From positions 1,674,001 to 1,738,000 of the forward strand of contig NZ_OY726395.1 of the NCBI RefSeq assembly GCF_963378085.1: a DNA stretch of 64,000 nucleotides, written 5' to 3'. The notes below the pieces were generated by a model that was given only the letters and a program-made list of their open reading frames with translations, was not told the DNA's origin and ran no database searches. This DNA is from Mycolicibacterium sp. MU0050 (lineage in GTDB: Bacteria; Actinomycetota; Actinomycetes; Mycobacteriales; Mycobacteriaceae). Shown piece by piece: positions 19,349 to 31,741 of the stretch; within the stretch, counting starts at the first letter, position 1, and each line of letters begins with the position of its first letter. A program made the translations under genes and the position numbers.

Positions 19349-19370
19349 GTAATCGAGGACTTCTCCGCGA

Positions 19371-19414
19371 TGTGAAGCTGCTGCGAGTTCTCGTCTCCTC
19401 GCGCTAGCTTCACA
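19371..19414 (+). terminator. Hairpin between rpmA and obg
   Basis: TGTGAAGCT (19371-19379) pairs with AGCTTCACA (19406-19414), with a further short CGAG/CTCG helix inside. It has no T run and sits 20 bp before the obg ATG. It may be a partial terminator or processing site that lowers obg expression relative to the ribosomal genes. Confidence 0.35.
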
Positions 19415-19434
19415 TTCGACGAAAGGTTCCTCCC

Positions 19435-20883
19435 ATGCCCCGGTTTGTCGACCGCGTGGTGATTCACGCGCGGGCAGGTTCCGGCGGTAACGGTTGCGCC
19501 TCGGTGCACCGCGAGAAGTTCAAGCCTCTCGGCGGACCCGACGGTGGCAACGGTGGTCGCGGCGGCAGCATCGTGCTGGTCGTCGACCCGCAGGTCCACA
19601 CCCTGTTGGACTTCCACTTCCACCCGCACGTGGTGGCCCCGTCGGGCAAGCAGGGCGCGGGCAGCAATCGCGACGGCGCGGCCGGCGCCGACCTCGAGGT
19701 GAAGGTGCCCGACGGCACCGTCGTCCTCGACGATCAGGGGCGGCTGCTGGCCGATCTGGTCGGAGCCGGGACGCGGTTCGAGGCGGCGGTCGGCGGCCGG
19801 GGCGGGCTGGGCAATGCGGCGCTGGCCTCCCGCGCGCGCAAGGCGCCGGGCTTCGCCCTGTTGGGCGAAAAGGGCGACGAGCGCGATCTGATCCTGGAAC
19901 TGAAGACCGTGGCCGATGTGGGCCTGGTCGGATTCCCGTCGGCCGGCAAATCGTCGCTGGTGTCCACCATCTCGGCGGCCAAGCCGAAGATCGCCGACTA
20001 CCCGTTCACCACGCTGGTCCCGAACCTGGGCGTGGTGTCGGCGGGGGAGAACACCTTCACCGTCGCCGACGTACCGGGCCTGATCCCGGGCGCCTCCGAG
20101 GGCCGGGGCCTGGGTCTGGACTTCCTGCGACACCTCGAACGGTGCGCGGTGTTGGTGCACGTCATCGACTGCGCCACCATGGAACCGGGCCGCGACCCGG
20201 TCTCCGACATCGACGCGCTGGAGGCCGAACTGGCGGCCTATCAACCGTCGCTGCAAGGAGATTCGGCGCTCGGTGACCTGGCCGACCGGCCCCGCGCGGT
20301 GGTGCTCAACAAGATCGACATCCCCGACGCCAAGGAACTCGCCGAGTTCGTCCGTCCCGACATCGAGGAGCGCGGCTGGCCCGTGTTCGAGATCTCGACC
20401 GTGAGCCGAGAAGGACTGCGGCCCTTGATCTTCGGGCTATGGGACATGGTCGCGGCATACCGCGCGGCGCAGCCGGTGCTGGCCCCGCGGCGGCCGGTGA
20501 TCCGGCCGATCCCCGTCGACGAGACCAGCTTCACCGTCGAATCCGACGGGCAGGGCGGCTTCGTGGTGCGCGGCACCCGGCCCGAGCGCTGGATCGCCCA
20601 GACCAACTTCGACAACGACGAGGCCGTGGGTTATCTGGCGGATCGCCTGGCCCGCCTGGGCGTCGAGGACGAACTGCTGAAACTGGGTGCCCAGCCGGGC
20701 TGCGAAGTGACGATCGGTGACATGACCTTCGACTGGGAACCGCAGACCCCGGCGGGCGTCGACGTCACACCGACCGGCCGCGGCACCGATGTGCGCCTCG
20801 AACGCACCGACCGGGTGGGCGCTGCCGAACGCAAGGCGGCCCGCCGCGAACGTCGGCAGTCCGACGACGACGTGGACCGATGA
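19435..20883 (+). CDS. obg: Obg family GTPase (CgtA)
   Basis: Essential GTPase acting in 50S ribosome assembly and stress signalling, 482 residues. The Gly-rich Obg fold occupies about 1-158 ([25 protein letters not shown]). The G domain starts with the P-loop [12 protein letters not shown] (about 166-177), then the switch [23 protein letters not shown] and NKID. An OCT domain follows (about 360-440) and a basic actinobacterial tail. The last 4 bp overlap proB. Confidence 0.96.
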   Translation: MPRFVDRVVIHARAGSGGNGCASVHREKFKPLGGPDGGNGGRGGSIVLVVDPQVHTLLDFHFHPHVVAPSGKQGAGSNRDGAAGADLEVKVPDGTVVLDDQGRLLADLVGAGTRFEAAVGGRGGLGNAALASRARKAPGFALLGEKGDERDLILELKTVADVGLVGFPSAGKSSLVSTISAAKPKIADYPFTTLVPNLGVVSAGENTFTVADVPGLIPGASEGRGLGLDFLRHLERCAVLVHVIDCATMEPGRDPVSDIDALEAELAAYQPSLQGDSALGDLADRPRAVVLNKIDIPDAKELAEFVRPDIEERGWPVFEISTVSREGLRPLIFGLWDMVAAYRAAQPVLAPRRPVIRPIPVDETSFTVESDGQGGFVVRGTRPERWIAQTNFDNDEAVGYLADRLARLGVEDELLKLGAQPGCEVTIGDMTFDWEPQTPAGVDVTPTGRGTDVRLERTDRVGAAERKAARRERRQSDDDVDR

Positions 20884-21992
20884 GTCAGCACCGCGAGGCG
20901 ATCCGGACCGCGCGGTCGGTGGTCGTCAAGATCGGTACCACGGCGTTGACCACGCCGACCGGCAAGTTCGACCCGTCCCGACTGCAGTATCTGGCCGACT
21001 CGATCGAGGCCCGGATGCGGGCGGGCTCGGATGTGGTGATCGTGTCCTCGGGTGCGATCGCCGCCGGCATCGAACCGCTGGGGTTGTCCCGGCGTCCCGT
21101 CGACCTGGCGACGAAGCAGGCCGCGGCCAGCGTCGGGCAGGTGGCCCTGGTGAATTCGTGGAGCGCGGCGTTCGGCCACTACGGCCGCACCGTCGGCCAG
21201 GTGTTGCTGTCGGCGCACGACTTCTCGATGCGCGTGCAACACACCAACGCGCAACGGACGCTGGACCGGCTGCGGTCCCTGCACGCGGTCGCCATCGTCA
21301 ACGAGAACGACACCGTGGCCACCAACGAGATCCGGTTCGGTGACAACGACCGGCTTTCGGCATTGGTGGCGCATCTGGTCGGGGCGGACGCGCTGGTCCT
21401 GCTCAGCGACGTCGACGGCCTCTACGACGGCGACCCGCGCAAGGCCACACCGGAGCGCCCGGCGCGCTTCATCCCGGAGGTGTCCGGCCCGGAAGACCTG
21501 GCGGATGTGACCGCGGGGCAGGGCAGTCACCTGGGCACCGGGGGCATGGTCTCGAAGCTGTCGTCGGCGCTGTTGGCCGCCGACGCCGGCGTGCCCGTCC
21601 TGTTGGCGCCGGCCGCGGAGGCCAAGACCGCGCTGACGGACGCCTCGGTGGGCACGGTGTTCGCGCCCCGGGCCACCCGGATGTCGGCGCGGCGCTTCTG
21701 GGTGCGCTACGCCGCGGAGGCGACCGGGGCCCTGACCCTCGACGACGGCGCGGTGCGCGCCGTGGTGCAGCAGCGTCGTTCGCTGTTGCCCGCCGGCATC
21801 ACCGCGGTCTCCGGCCGGTTCCTCGGCGGTGACGTGGTGGAGTTGCACGCGCCCGACGCGACGGTGGTCGGCCGCGGGGTGGTGGCGTATGACGCCGCGG
21901 AGCTGAGCACCATGCTGGGGCGGTCCACCGCCGATCTGCCCGCCGAGTTGCGTCGTCCGGCGGTACACGCCGACGACCTGGTGGCCGGCTAG
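20880..21992 (+). CDS. proB: Glutamate 5-kinase
   Basis: First step of proline synthesis: phosphorylates glutamate at the gamma carboxyl. 370 residues. The amino-acid kinase domain (about 1-260) shows [22 protein letters not shown] and [16 protein letters not shown]-terminal PUA domain (about 275-355) follows, as in the long ProB form. Overlaps obg (ATGA). The partner gene proA is separate at 28 kb. Confidence 0.96.
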   Translation: MSQHREAIRTARSVVVKIGTTALTTPTGKFDPSRLQYLADSIEARMRAGSDVVIVSSGAIAAGIEPLGLSRRPVDLATKQAAASVGQVALVNSWSAAFGHYGRTVGQVLLSAHDFSMRVQHTNAQRTLDRLRSLHAVAIVNENDTVATNEIRFGDNDRLSALVAHLVGADALVLLSDVDGLYDGDPRKATPERPARFIPEVSGPEDLADVTAGQGSHLGTGGMVSKLSSALLAADAGVPVLLAPAAEAKTALTDASVGTVFAPRATRMSARRFWVRYAAEATGALTLDDGAVRAVVQQRRSLLPAGITAVSGRFLGGDVVELHAPDATVVGRGVVAYDAAELSTMLGRSTADLPAELRRPAVHADDLVAG

Positions 21993-22020
21993 GGATTTCG
22001 GGCGGCTCGGCGCACCGAAA

Positions 22021-22656
22021 TCACCCGCGCAGCGGCGTCAGATACAAAGTGCTCCACACGATTTCGGTGAGTACTTCGGCCAGCTCGGCGTCATAGGAGC
22101 GGGGCTGGGTCGGCAGATTCTGCTGACAGGTTCGTTCCACCATCCAGGTCAGCGTGGTGGCGGTGGTGGCCGCGGGCAGCTCGGTGCGGATCGAGCCGTC
22201 GGCCTGGCCGGCGGTGATCACCCGGGCCACTCCGGTGCTGACCCCGGCGAGTAGCTCGCGGTAGGTGTCGCGGACGGCGGCGTCGTAGGGCGCCAGTTCG
22301 TTGAGCGCGACCAGCACCGGTTGATGTTGCCGATAGACGGCGATGATCGCGGCCATGCCCGCATGCAGATCGGCGGGGCGCCGACGGTCTGCCACCGACC
22401 ACCAGAGTTGTGCCGCGTCGGTGAGGTCGGTGAACACCTGGGTGGCCAGGCGGCGCAGCAGATGGCCCTTGTCCTCGAAGTAGACGTAGAAGCTGGCCCT
22501 GGAGATCCCCGCCTCGGTGGCCAGCCGGTCCACGCTGAGTTCGGTGAAGCTGGCGCCGTCGCTCATCAGCCGGTCGGTGGCCTCCAGTAGTTGGCGCTCG
22601 ATGCGTTCCCGCCGCTGCGTGCGGTTGGCCTGGGGCTTGCGGGTCACTGAGGCCAT
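22021..22656 (-). CDS. TetR-family transcriptional regulator
   Basis: 211 residues. The helix-turn-helix is typical (LSVDRLATEAGISRASFYVYFEDKGHLLRRL, about 40-70), with a ligand-binding C-terminal domain. It is transcribed away from a cytochrome P450 whose start is 66 bp distant, and a 17-bp palindrome lies in the P450 promoter. Together these make it the probable repressor of the P450. Its own ATG follows a TACGCT -10 element (complement 22663-22668) by 6 nt, so its mRNA is predicted leaderless. Ligand unknown; the P450 substrate is the obvious guess. Confidence 0.85.
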   Translation of the reverse strand: MASVTRKPQANRTQRRERIERQLLEATDRLMSDGASFTELSVDRLATEAGISRASFYVYFEDKGHLLRRLATQVFTDLTDAAQLWWSVADRRRPADLHAGMAAIIAVYRQHQPVLVALNELAPYDAAVRDTYRELLAGVSTGVARVITAGQADGSIRTELPAATTATTLTWMVERTCQQNLPTQPRSYDAELAEVLTEIVWSTLYLTPLRG

Positions 22657-22662
22657 GAACCC

Positions 22663-22713
22663 AGCGTAACCGACCGTCTTGCAGCTTGACTAGACATCAT
22701 GTCTAGGCTTAAT
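22663..22713. promoter_or_regulatory. Divergent TetR/P450 control region with operator
   Basis: CTAGACAT-C-ATGTCTAG (22690-22706) is a perfect palindrome around one central base. It lies within the spacer between TTGACT (22686-22691) and CTTAAT (22708-22713), a plausible -35/-10 pair for the P450. The TetR gene's TACGCT (complement 22663-22668) is close by. A repressor bound here would block the P450 promoter directly. Confidence 0.6.
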
Positions 22714-22722
22714 GTCGGCGGC

Positions 22723-24003
22723 ATGACCTCTGTGATGCCCAACACACCGCCGGCGGCCCCCGGCGATCGTCCGTACGACCCCATCGACCTGTCCTCCCGC
22801 GCGTTCTGGTCCACCACCGCCGTCGACCGCGAGCGCTCGTTCGCCGAACTGCGTGCCGAGCGGCCGGTGAGCTGGCACCGACGGGTCGAGGACTCGCTGA
22901 TGCCGAGCCCCGAGGACAAGGGGTTCTGGGCGATCACCCGGCACGCCGACATCGTCGAGGTCAGCCGCAACAGCGAGGTGTTCCTCTCCGGCCACGGCGT
23001 GCTGTTCGAGAACGTTCCGCAGGAACTGCTGGAGGCCTCGCAGTCGTTCCTGGCCATGGATCCGCCCCGGCACACCCTGATCCGCAAGGTGGTCCATTCC
23101 GCGTTCACCCCGCGTCAGGTGCGGCGCATCGAGGACTCGATCAAGGCCAGCGCCAAGGACATCGTCACCGAGCTGCGCGAGGCCGGCAGTGGCGCGGACT
23201 TCGTCCACTACTGCTCGAAGGAACTGCCGCTGCGCACCCTGGCGGACATGGTCGGCATCCCCGAATCCGAGCGCGTCCAGGTGGCCGACGCCGCCGACGC
23301 GCTGGTGTCCTGGGCCGACCCGGAGTACCTGAACGGGCGCGACGCCATGGAGGTGCTCGTCGGTAGCCAGATGTACCTGCACCAGGTGGCGTTGGCGCTG
23401 GCCGCCGAGCGCCGGGAGAACCCCGGTGACGACCTGTTCAGCGCGCTGGTCCAGGCCGAGGTCGAGGGCTCGCGGCTGACCGATCCCGAGATCGCGGCGT
23501 TCTTCGTGCTGCTGGCGGTGGCCGGCAACGACACCACCCGGCAGACCACCAGCCACGGGATGAAGGCGCTCTGCGACTTCCCCGACCAGCGCGAGTGGCT
23601 GGTCGCCGACTTCGACAAGCGCATCGGCCTGGCGGTCGAGGAGCTGATCCGGTGGGCCAGCCCGGTGATGACCTTCCGGCGCACCGCCGCCACCGACTAC
23701 GAGCTGCGCGGCCAGCAGATCAAGGCGGGCGAGAAGGTGGTCATGTTCTACCCGTCGGGCAACTGGGACACCGAGGTCTTCGACCATCCCGAGCGCCTGG
23801 ACCTGGGCCGCGACCCGAACCCGCACGTGGGCTTCGGCGGCGGCGGCCGGCACTTCTGCCTCGGCGCGCACGTGGCCCGCGCGCAACTCCGGGCGATCTT
23901 CGGTGAGCTGCTGCAACAGCTGCCGGATCTGCAGGTGGGCGAACCCTCCTACGTGGCGGGCAACTTCATCCACGCGGTCCGGAGCATGCCCACCCACTGG
24001 TGA
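22723..24003 (+). CDS. Cytochrome P450
   Basis: 426-residue soluble bacterial P450. The I-helix oxygen-binding motif is LLAVAGNDTTRQTTSHGM, the K-helix ExxR is EELIRW, and the heme loop FGGGGRHFCLGAHVARAQL places the heme-ligating cysteine near residue 379. The GNDTTR and HFCLG context resembles the mycobacterial CYP124/125/142 group that hydroxylates sterol side chains or branched lipids; this is inference. I choose the ATG at 22723. The earlier ATG at 22699 lies inside the operator and upstream of the predicted -10. No ferredoxin gene is adjacent. Confidence 0.88.
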   Translation: MTSVMPNTPPAAPGDRPYDPIDLSSRAFWSTTAVDRERSFAELRAERPVSWHRRVEDSLMPSPEDKGFWAITRHADIVEVSRNSEVFLSGHGVLFENVPQELLEASQSFLAMDPPRHTLIRKVVHSAFTPRQVRRIEDSIKASAKDIVTELREAGSGADFVHYCSKELPLRTLADMVGIPESERVQVADAADALVSWADPEYLNGRDAMEVLVGSQMYLHQVALALAAERRENPGDDLFSALVQAEVEGSRLTDPEIAAFFVLLAVAGNDTTRQTTSHGMKALCDFPDQREWLVADFDKRIGLAVEELIRWASPVMTFRRTAATDYELRGQQIKAGEKVVMFYPSGNWDTEVFDHPERLDLGRDPNPHVGFGGGGRHFCLGAHVARAQLRAIFGELLQQLPDLQVGEPSYVAGNFIHAVRSMPTHW

Positions 24004-24037
24004 CGTCGGCGTGATCCACCACGGTCAGCGTGTGACA

Positions 24038-24880
24038 TCACGCCGAAATCACCGGGGTGAGCTCGCCGGCCAGCAGGGTGAGGATCTCCGAGCAACCGGC
24101 GACCAGCTTGACCGTGGCCAAATCGTCGCCGCGGGTGGCGCCACGATTGACGATCGCCACCGGCATCCCGCGCGCCGCGGCATGCCGGACAAAACGGTAA
24201 CCGGAGAACACCGTCAGCGACGACCCCGCCACCAGCAGCGCGTCGGCAGCGTCGACCAGTGAATAGGCCTGCTGGACAACCTCTTTGGCGACGTTCTCGC
24301 CGAAGTAGACGATGTCGGGCTTGAGGATGCCGGTGCAGCGCGGACAGTCGAGGTAGCGGAACGCCGCGATGGACGCCGGATCGGAGACCAGCGCGTCCGC
24401 GTCGGGCGCGACCCCGATACCGCCGACGGGTTCGGCCCGTTCGGCGAAACCGGGATTGCGGGCGTGCAGTTCCTCGGCCAACGCCGCTCGGCTCATGGTC
24501 AGCCCGCAACCCAGGCAGATCACCTGGGCGTAGGTGCCGTGCAGGTTGATCACCACGCGGCTACCGGCCTTGGTGTGCAGCAGGTCGACGTTCTGGGTGA
24601 TCACCCCGACGACGACTCCGGCGGCCTCCAGCGCGGCCAGCGCGCGGTGCCCGGCATTCGGCGCGCTGGCATCCATGTGTCGCCAACCCACATGGTTACG
24701 CGCCCAGTAGCGCCGCCGGAATTCCGGCCCCGACAGGAACTGGCTGATGGTCATCGGGTTGCTCGCCGGGGAGTCCGGGCCGCGGTAGTCGGGGATTCCG
24801 GAATCGGTGGACAATCCGGCGCCGGTGAGTACCGCGATGCGCCGGCCGCTCAACACGCCGACGAGCTCCGAAATGCCCAC
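24038..24880 (-). CDS. Sir2-family NAD-dependent protein deacylase (class II type)
   Basis: 280 residues. Sirtuin signatures appear in order: VLTGAGLSTDSGIPDYRGP (NAD binding), ITQNVDLLHTKAGS, NLHGTYAQVICLGC (catalytic His and first zinc cysteines), CPRCTGILKPDIVYFGE (second pair), then VAGSSLTVFSGYRF and NRGATRGD. The GIPDYRGP and PDIVYFGE forms resemble class II (SIRT4-like) sirtuins rather than the CobB-like Rv1151c. The GTG start at 24880 is supported by TACGCT (complement 24888-24893) 7 nt upstream. It diverges from nadE, whose product makes the NAD it consumes. Confidence 0.9.
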   Translation of the reverse strand: MGISELVGVLSGRRIAVLTGAGLSTDSGIPDYRGPDSPASNPMTISQFLSGPEFRRRYWARNHVGWRHMDASAPNAGHRALAALEAAGVVVGVITQNVDLLHTKAGSRVVINLHGTYAQVICLGCGLTMSRAALAEELHARNPGFAERAEPVGGIGVAPDADALVSDPASIAAFRYLDCPRCTGILKPDIVYFGENVAKEVVQQAYSLVDAADALLVAGSSLTVFSGYRFVRHAAARGMPVAIVNRGATRGDDLATVKLVAGCSEILTLLAGELTPVISA

Positions 24881-24887
24881 GGCACCG

Positions 24888-24893
24888 AGCGTA
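24888..24893 (-). promoter_or_regulatory. -10 element for the leaderless sirtuin mRNA
   Basis: TACGCT on the minus strand ends 7 nt before the GTG. Just upstream of it a GATCC-GTC-GGATC inverted repeat (24896-24908) could be a binding site. Confidence 0.45.
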
Positions 24894-25082
24894 GCGATCC
24901 GTCGGATCAGCCGTTGTCCTCAACCCGCCGTGGCAGGGTGTCCAGCGGCGCTGATGGTGGTGCCCTTGGCGAATTCTTGGTGGATTCTTGGAGCGGTGTT
25001 ACGGGTACGAAAAGGGCGGGTCACACGATTCGTTGGTGCCCTGTCACCAGATCTTGACGTCGAGCAGGAAGAATGGCAGCCG

Positions 25083-27125
<2,043 letters not shown>

Positions 27126-27133
27126 GACGCAGC

Positions 27134-27154
27134 GGGGCCGGCTCAGCCGGCCCC
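27134..27154. terminator. Bidirectional terminator between nadE and rbsK
   Basis: GGGGCCGGC (27134-27142) and GCCGGCCCC (27146-27154) form a 9-bp stem with a 3-nt loop. The loop bases, 27143-27145, are the stop codon of the convergent rbsK gene. No T run is present. Confidence 0.55.
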
Positions 27155-28009
27155 GAGGGCGAGCACGTCCTCGATGGCCTCGTCGGTGGGGGCGCAGTCG
27201 CCGGCCCCCGGGGTCAGGGTGGCCAGGGCGCCCGCGGCGCACGCCCGGCGCAACGCCTCGCGCGGGTCTCGGGACCAGCCCGCGGCGAGCACGCCGGCGA
27301 ACACGTCACCGGCGCCGCTGGTGTCGAGCGCCTCGACGGCCGGGGAACTCACGGCGAACTCGCCGTTGGGGCCCGTGTAGGTCGCCCCGTCGGCACCTCG
27401 GGTGATCACCAGGTGCGGTACCGGCCACCGCCACTGTGCCGCCTCGGACTCGTTGACCACCACTACGTCGACCTCGGCGGCCAACTCGGCCAGCAGCGCC
27501 GGATCGGCACCGGGTGGGGACGCGTTGAGCAGCACCGTCGCCCCCGTGGAGCGGGCCTGGCGGGCTGCGGCCAGCGCCGTCGGCAGCGGAATCTCCAACT
27601 GCAGCAGCAGCACGTCGCAGTCCCCGACGATGTCGCGCACCCGCTGGGAGTCCAACGTCAGGTGCGCGTTGGCGCCGGGCGCCACCACGATCACGTTCTC
27701 GGCGGAGTCCTCCTCGACCAGGATCACGGCGGCGCCGCTGGGTACCGGCAGGGTGCTGACGCCGTCGAGTCCGACGCCGTTGTCGCGCAGGTGGGCGCGG
27801 AGCCGATGCGCAGCGGTGTCCTCGCCGAGGGCGGCGACCAACTGCACCTGCGCGCCCGCCCGGGCCGCGGCCACCGCCTGGTTACCGCCCTTGCCGCCGG
27901 GTCCCAGGCTCGAGGAGGCCGCCAGCACGGTTTCGCCGGGACGTGGTAAGGCGGGGACGCCGTAGACCGCGTCGAGGTTCACGCTGCCGACCACCGTCAC
28001 CCGAGCCAC
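27143..28009 (-). CDS. rbsK: Ribokinase / PfkB-family sugar kinase
   Basis: 288 residues. PfkB signatures: the N-terminal [23 protein letters not shown] with [19 protein letters not shown] (sugar-binding GG region) and the C-terminal [16 protein letters not shown] with the catalytic Asp. This is the pattern of ribokinase, which phosphorylates ribose at O5. The GTG at 28009 has TAGCCT (complement 28016-28021) 6 nt upstream. It is divergent from proA. Position agrees with Rv2436. Related kinases of other sugars or nucleosides cannot be excluded. Confidence 0.85.
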   Translation of the reverse strand: MARVTVVGSVNLDAVYGVPALPRPGETVLAASSSLGPGGKGGNQAVAAARAGAQVQLVAALGEDTAAHRLRAHLRDNGVGLDGVSTLPVPSGAAVILVEEDSAENVIVVAPGANAHLTLDSQRVRDIVGDCDVLLLQLEIPLPTALAAARQARSTGATVLLNASPPGADPALLAELAAEVDVVVVNESEAAQWRWPVPHLVITRGADGATYTGPNGEFAVSSPAVEALDTSGAGDVFAGVLAAGWSRDPREALRRACAAGALATLTPGAGDCAPTDEAIEDVLALGAG

Positions 28010-28015
28010 CCGGCC

Positions 28016-28044
28016 AGGCTAACCCGCCGAACACCCGATACGCT
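28016..28044. promoter_or_regulatory. Divergent leaderless promoters of rbsK and proA
   Basis: TAGCCT on the minus strand (complement 28016-28021) is 6 nt before the rbsK GTG. TACGCT on the plus strand (28039-28044) is 6 nt before the proA ATG. Only 41 bp separate the two start codons, so the promoters must overlap. Confidence 0.5.
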
Positions 28045-28050
28045 GGGCTA

Positions 28051-29310
28051 ATGAATCTGCAAGCAGCCACGCTTTCGGATACCCAGGCCGACCTGCGCGC
28101 GCAGGTACACGACGCCGCGCGCCGCGCCCGGGCCGCATCGCGCGCCGTGGCCGCGCTGACCACCACCGTCAAGGACCAGGCCCTGCACGCCGCGGCCGAT
28201 GCCGTGTTGGCCGCCGTCGACCAGATCCTGGCTGCCAATGGTGAGGACCTGACCGCCGCCCGCGCCGCGGGCACCCCCGAGGCCATGCTCGACCGGCTTG
28301 CGCTGAACCCGCAGCGGGTCGAGGGCATCGCGGCCGGGCTGCGCCAGGTGGCGGGCCTGCCGGACCCCGTCGGTGAGGTGCTGCGCGGCCGCACCCTGCC
28401 CAACGGCCTGCAGCTGCGCCAGCAGCGCGTCCCGCTGGGCGTGGTCGGCATCGTCTACGAGGGCCGGCCCAACGTCACCGTCGACGCCTTCGGGCTCACC
28501 CTGAAGTCCGGCAACGCCGTGCTGCTGCGCGGCAGTTCCTCGGCGGCCCGGTCCAACGCGGCGCTGGTGTCGGTGCTGCGCGACGCGCTGTCGGGGCAGG
28601 GCCTGCCGGCCGACGCGGTGCAGCTGCTGCCCAGCTCCGACCGCGCCAGCGTCACCCACCTGATCCAGGCCCGCGGCCTGGTCGACGTGGTGATCCCGCG
28701 CGGTGGCGCCGGTCTGATCGAGGCCGTGGTGCGCGACGCGACGGTGCCCACCATCGAGACCGGCGTCGGCAACTGCCACGTCTACATCGACACCGCGGCC
28801 GACCTGGACGTCGCCGAACGCATCCTGCTGAACTCCAAGACCCGCCGGCCCAGCGTCTGCAACGCCGCCGAGACCCTGCTGCTCGACCGGGCGCTGGCCG
28901 ACACCGCGGTGCGGCGGCTGACCGACGCCCTGACCGACGCCGGGGTCGCGGTCCACGCGAAGCCCAGCGAAGACCAGTTGCGCGCCGAGTTCCTGTCGTT
29001 GGACATGGCGGTGGCCGTCGTCGACGGCGTCGACGGTGCGATCGCGCACATCAACGAGTACGGCACCGGCCACACCGAGGCCATCGTCACCACCGATCTG
29101 GCTGCGGCGCAACGCTTCACCGAACAGGTCGACGCCGCGGCGGTGATGGTGAACGCCTCGACGTCGTTCACCGACGGTGAGCAATTCGGGTTCGGCGCCG
29201 AAATCGGTATCTCGACCCAGAAGCTGCATGCCCGCGGGCCCATGGGACTGTCGGAGCTGACCTCGAGCAAATGGATTGTTTGGGGCGACGGTCAGATCCG
29301 GCCCGCCTGA
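28051..29310 (+). CDS. proA: Gamma-glutamyl phosphate reductase
   Basis: Second step of proline synthesis, reducing glutamyl 5-phosphate to glutamate 5-semialdehyde with NADPH. 419 residues. Aldehyde-dehydrogenase-like fold with the ProA signature [23 protein letters not shown], and active-site Cys270 in [11 protein letters not shown]. The C-terminal [21 protein letters not shown] is also diagnostic. A frame starting at 27943 would run back into rbsK; the ATG at 28051 gives the expected length. The stop overlaps the next ATG by one base. Confidence 0.96.
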   Translation: MNLQAATLSDTQADLRAQVHDAARRARAASRAVAALTTTVKDQALHAAADAVLAAVDQILAANGEDLTAARAAGTPEAMLDRLALNPQRVEGIAAGLRQVAGLPDPVGEVLRGRTLPNGLQLRQQRVPLGVVGIVYEGRPNVTVDAFGLTLKSGNAVLLRGSSSAARSNAALVSVLRDALSGQGLPADAVQLLPSSDRASVTHLIQARGLVDVVIPRGGAGLIEAVVRDATVPTIETGVGNCHVYIDTAADLDVAERILLNSKTRRPSVCNAAETLLLDRALADTAVRRLTDALTDAGVAVHAKPSEDQLRAEFLSLDMAVAVVDGVDGAIAHINEYGTGHTEAIVTTDLAAAQRFTEQVDAAAVMVNASTSFTDGEQFGFGAEIGISTQKLHARGPMGLSELTSSKWIVWGDGQIRPA

Positions 29311-30218
29311 TGAGTAACGAGGAGCTTTCTTTGGACACCCCAGCTCGGCCCGCGCCGCTGTTCACCGACATCGACGACGTGACCCGTCGCCTCACCGAGA
29401 CCGGTTATCTGCCCGACACCGCCACCGCCACCGCCGTCTACCTGGCCGACCAGCTGGGCAAGCCGCTGCTGGTGGAGGGGCCGGCCGGCGTCGGCAAGAC
29501 CGAACTGGCGCGCGCGGTGGCGCAGTCGACCGGGGCCGGGCTGGTGCGGCTGCAGTGCTACGAGGGCGTCGACGAGGCGCGCGCGCTCTACGAGTGGAAC
29601 CACGCCAAGCAGATCCTGCGCATCCAGACCGCCAACGCCGCCGGGGGCGGCGACTGGGACCAGACCAAGACGGACGTGTTCAGCGAGGAGTTCCTGCTGC
29701 AGCGCCCGCTGCTGACCGCCATCCGGCGCACCGAGCCGACCGTGCTGTTGATCGACGAGACCGACAAGGCCGACATCGAGATCGAGGGCCTGCTGCTCGA
29801 GGTGTTGTCCGACTTCGCGGTCACCGTCCCGGAACTGGGCACCATCACCGCCGAGCGCAAACCGTTCGTGGTGCTGACCTCGAACGCCACCCGCGAACTG
29901 TCCGAGGCGCTCAAGCGGCGCTGCCTGTTCCTGCACATCGACTTCCCCGACGCCGACCTGGAGCGCCGGATCCTGCTGTCGCGGGTGCCGGAGCTGCCGG
30001 AGAAGCTGGCCGAGGAACTGGTGCGCATCATCGGTGTGCTGCGCGGCATGCAGCTCAAGAAGGTGCCGTCGGTGGCCGAGACCATCGACTGGGGCCGCAC
30101 GGTGCTGGCGCTGGGCATGGACACCATCGACGACGCGACCATCGCCGCGACCCTCGGTGTCGTCCTCAAGCACCAGTCCGATCAGACCAAGGCCAGCTCC
30201 GAGCTCCGGCTCAACTGA
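29310..30218 (+). CDS. MoxR-type AAA+ ATPase
   Basis: 302 residues from the ATG at 29310 (TGATG overlap with proA). AAA+ core: Walker A VEGPAGVGKTELARAVAQ (about 54-71), Walker B VLLIDETDKAD, sensor VVLTSNATRELSEALKRRCLFLHIDFPD. MoxR ATPases work with a VWA-domain partner to activate or assemble metalloenzymes or envelope proteins, and such a partner is the next gene. A TTG at 29332 after GAGGAG is an alternative start. Orthologue of Rv2426c; the client protein is unknown. Confidence 0.88.
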   Translation: MSNEELSLDTPARPAPLFTDIDDVTRRLTETGYLPDTATATAVYLADQLGKPLLVEGPAGVGKTELARAVAQSTGAGLVRLQCYEGVDEARALYEWNHAKQILRIQTANAAGGGDWDQTKTDVFSEEFLLQRPLLTAIRRTEPTVLLIDETDKADIEIEGLLLEVLSDFAVTVPELGTITAERKPFVVLTSNATRELSEALKRRCLFLHIDFPDADLERRILLSRVPELPEKLAEELVRIIGVLRGMQLKKVPSVAETIDWGRTVLALGMDTIDDATIAATLGVVLKHQSDQTKASSELRLN

Positions 30219-30230
30219 AGGCCTGAACTG

Positions 30231-31682
30231 ATGGCACCCCAGCGCACCCGCCCCGCCCAGCCGCTGGCCCCGCACGGGTTGCCGGGCCACCTCGTCGGCT
30301 TCGTCGAAGCGCTACGCACGCAAGGTATCTCGGTGGGTCCGTCGGAGACCGTCGATGCCGGCAAGGTGCTGGCGACGCTGGGCCTGAGCGACCGCGAGGT
30401 GCTGCGGGAAGGGTTGGCGTGCGCCGTACTGCGCCGGCCGGATCACCGCGAAACCTACGACGCGATGTTCGACCTGTGGTGGCCGGCGGCGCTCGGTGAC
30501 CGCACGGTGCTGTTCGACGAGGACGGCGTGCCAGAGGCCGATCAACCACCGCAGCTGCCGCCCGAGGACGTCGAGGCCATGCGGAAGATGCTGCTGGATC
30601 TGCTCTCCGACAACCCCGACCTGGCCGACATGGATCAGCGGCTGGCCGCCATGATCGCCCAGATCGTCGAGCAGTACGGGAAGTACAACTCCAGCCGGGG
30701 CCCGTCGTACTCGAGCTACCAGGCGCTCAAGTCCATGGCGCTCGACGAACTGGAGGGCAAACTGCTCGCCGGCCTGCTCGCCCCGTACGGTGACAGCCCG
30801 TCGCCGACGCAGGAAGAGATCGCCAAATCGCTTGCCGCGCAGCGCATCGCCCAGATCCGCAAGATGGTGGAGTCCGAGACCAAGCGGCGCACCGCCGAGC
30901 AGCTCGGCCGCGATCACGTGCAGATGTACGGCATCCCGCAGCTGGCCGAGAACGTCGAATTCCTGCGCGCCTCCGGCGACCAGCTCAAGCAGATGCGCAA
31001 GACGGTGGCGCCGCTGGCCCGCACGCTGGCCACCCGGTTGGCGGCCAAGCGGCGTCGGCACCGCGCCGGGCAGATCGACCTGCGCAAGACGCTGCGCAAG
31101 TCGATGTCCACCGGCGGGGTGCCCATCGACGTCGTACTGGCCAAGCCGCGGCCCGCGCGCCCCGAACTCGTGGTGCTGTGCGACGTCTCCGGCTCGGTCG
31201 CGGGGTTCAGCCACTTCACCCTGCTGCTGGTCGACGCGCTGCGCCAGCAGTTCTCCCGGGTGCGCGTGTTCGCCTTCATTGACACCACCGACGAGGTCAC
31301 CCACCTGTTCGGCCCGGACGCCGACCTGGCGGTGGCCGTGCAGCGGATCACCCGCGAGGCGGAGGTCTACACCCGCGACGGGCACAGCGACTACGGGCAC
31401 GCGTTCGTGTCGTTTCTCGACAAGTTCCCCAACGTGCTGTCGCCGCGCAGTTCGCTGCTGATCCTCGGCGACGGCCGCAACAACTACCGCAACCCGGAAC
31501 TCGAGCTGCTGGCGCACATGGTCAGCGCGTCGCGGCACGCGCACTGGCTCAACCCGGAGCCCCGGCACCTGTGGGGCAGCGGCGACTCGGTGGTGCCGCG
31601 CTACGAGGACATCATCACCATGCACGAGTGCCGCTCGGCCAAGCAGCTGGCCTCGGTGATCGACAACCTGCTGCCGGTCTGA
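30231..31682 (+). CDS. VWA-domain (CoxE-like) protein, MoxR partner
   Basis: 483 residues. The C-terminal von Willebrand A-type domain carries a metal-ion-dependent adhesion motif [12 protein letters not shown] (about 316-327), followed by [11 protein letters not shown] and [15 protein letters not shown]. The N-terminal half is helical and charged with no membrane segment. The CoxE/YehP-like architecture plus the MoxR neighbour 12 bp upstream defines a MoxR-VWA chaperone-like pair. No CO-dehydrogenase or other obvious client lies nearby. Corresponds to Rv2425c. Confidence 0.85.
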   Translation: MAPQRTRPAQPLAPHGLPGHLVGFVEALRTQGISVGPSETVDAGKVLATLGLSDREVLREGLACAVLRRPDHRETYDAMFDLWWPAALGDRTVLFDEDGVPEADQPPQLPPEDVEAMRKMLLDLLSDNPDLADMDQRLAAMIAQIVEQYGKYNSSRGPSYSSYQALKSMALDELEGKLLAGLLAPYGDSPSPTQEEIAKSLAAQRIAQIRKMVESETKRRTAEQLGRDHVQMYGIPQLAENVEFLRASGDQLKQMRKTVAPLARTLATRLAAKRRRHRAGQIDLRKTLRKSMSTGGVPIDVVLAKPRPARPELVVLCDVSGSVAGFSHFTLLLVDALRQQFSRVRVFAFIDTTDEVTHLFGPDADLAVAVQRITREAEVYTRDGHSDYGHAFVSFLDKFPNVLSPRSSLLILGDGRNNYRNPELELLAHMVSASRHAHWLNPEPRHLWGSGDSVVPRYEDIITMHECRSAKQLASVIDNLLPV

Positions 31683-31727
31683 GGCCGCCGGCGCCGCTTC
31701 GAGGCAGAACCTGCAGAAACGCTCCAG

Positions 31728-31733
31728 TAAGCT
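31728..31733 (+). promoter_or_regulatory. -10 element for nadD
   Basis: TAAGCT ends 8 nt before the GTG at 31742 and would head the nadD-rsfS-gpgP-octT-degV transcript as a leaderless mRNA. Confidence 0.45.
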
Positions 31734-31741
31734 GGCCTATC

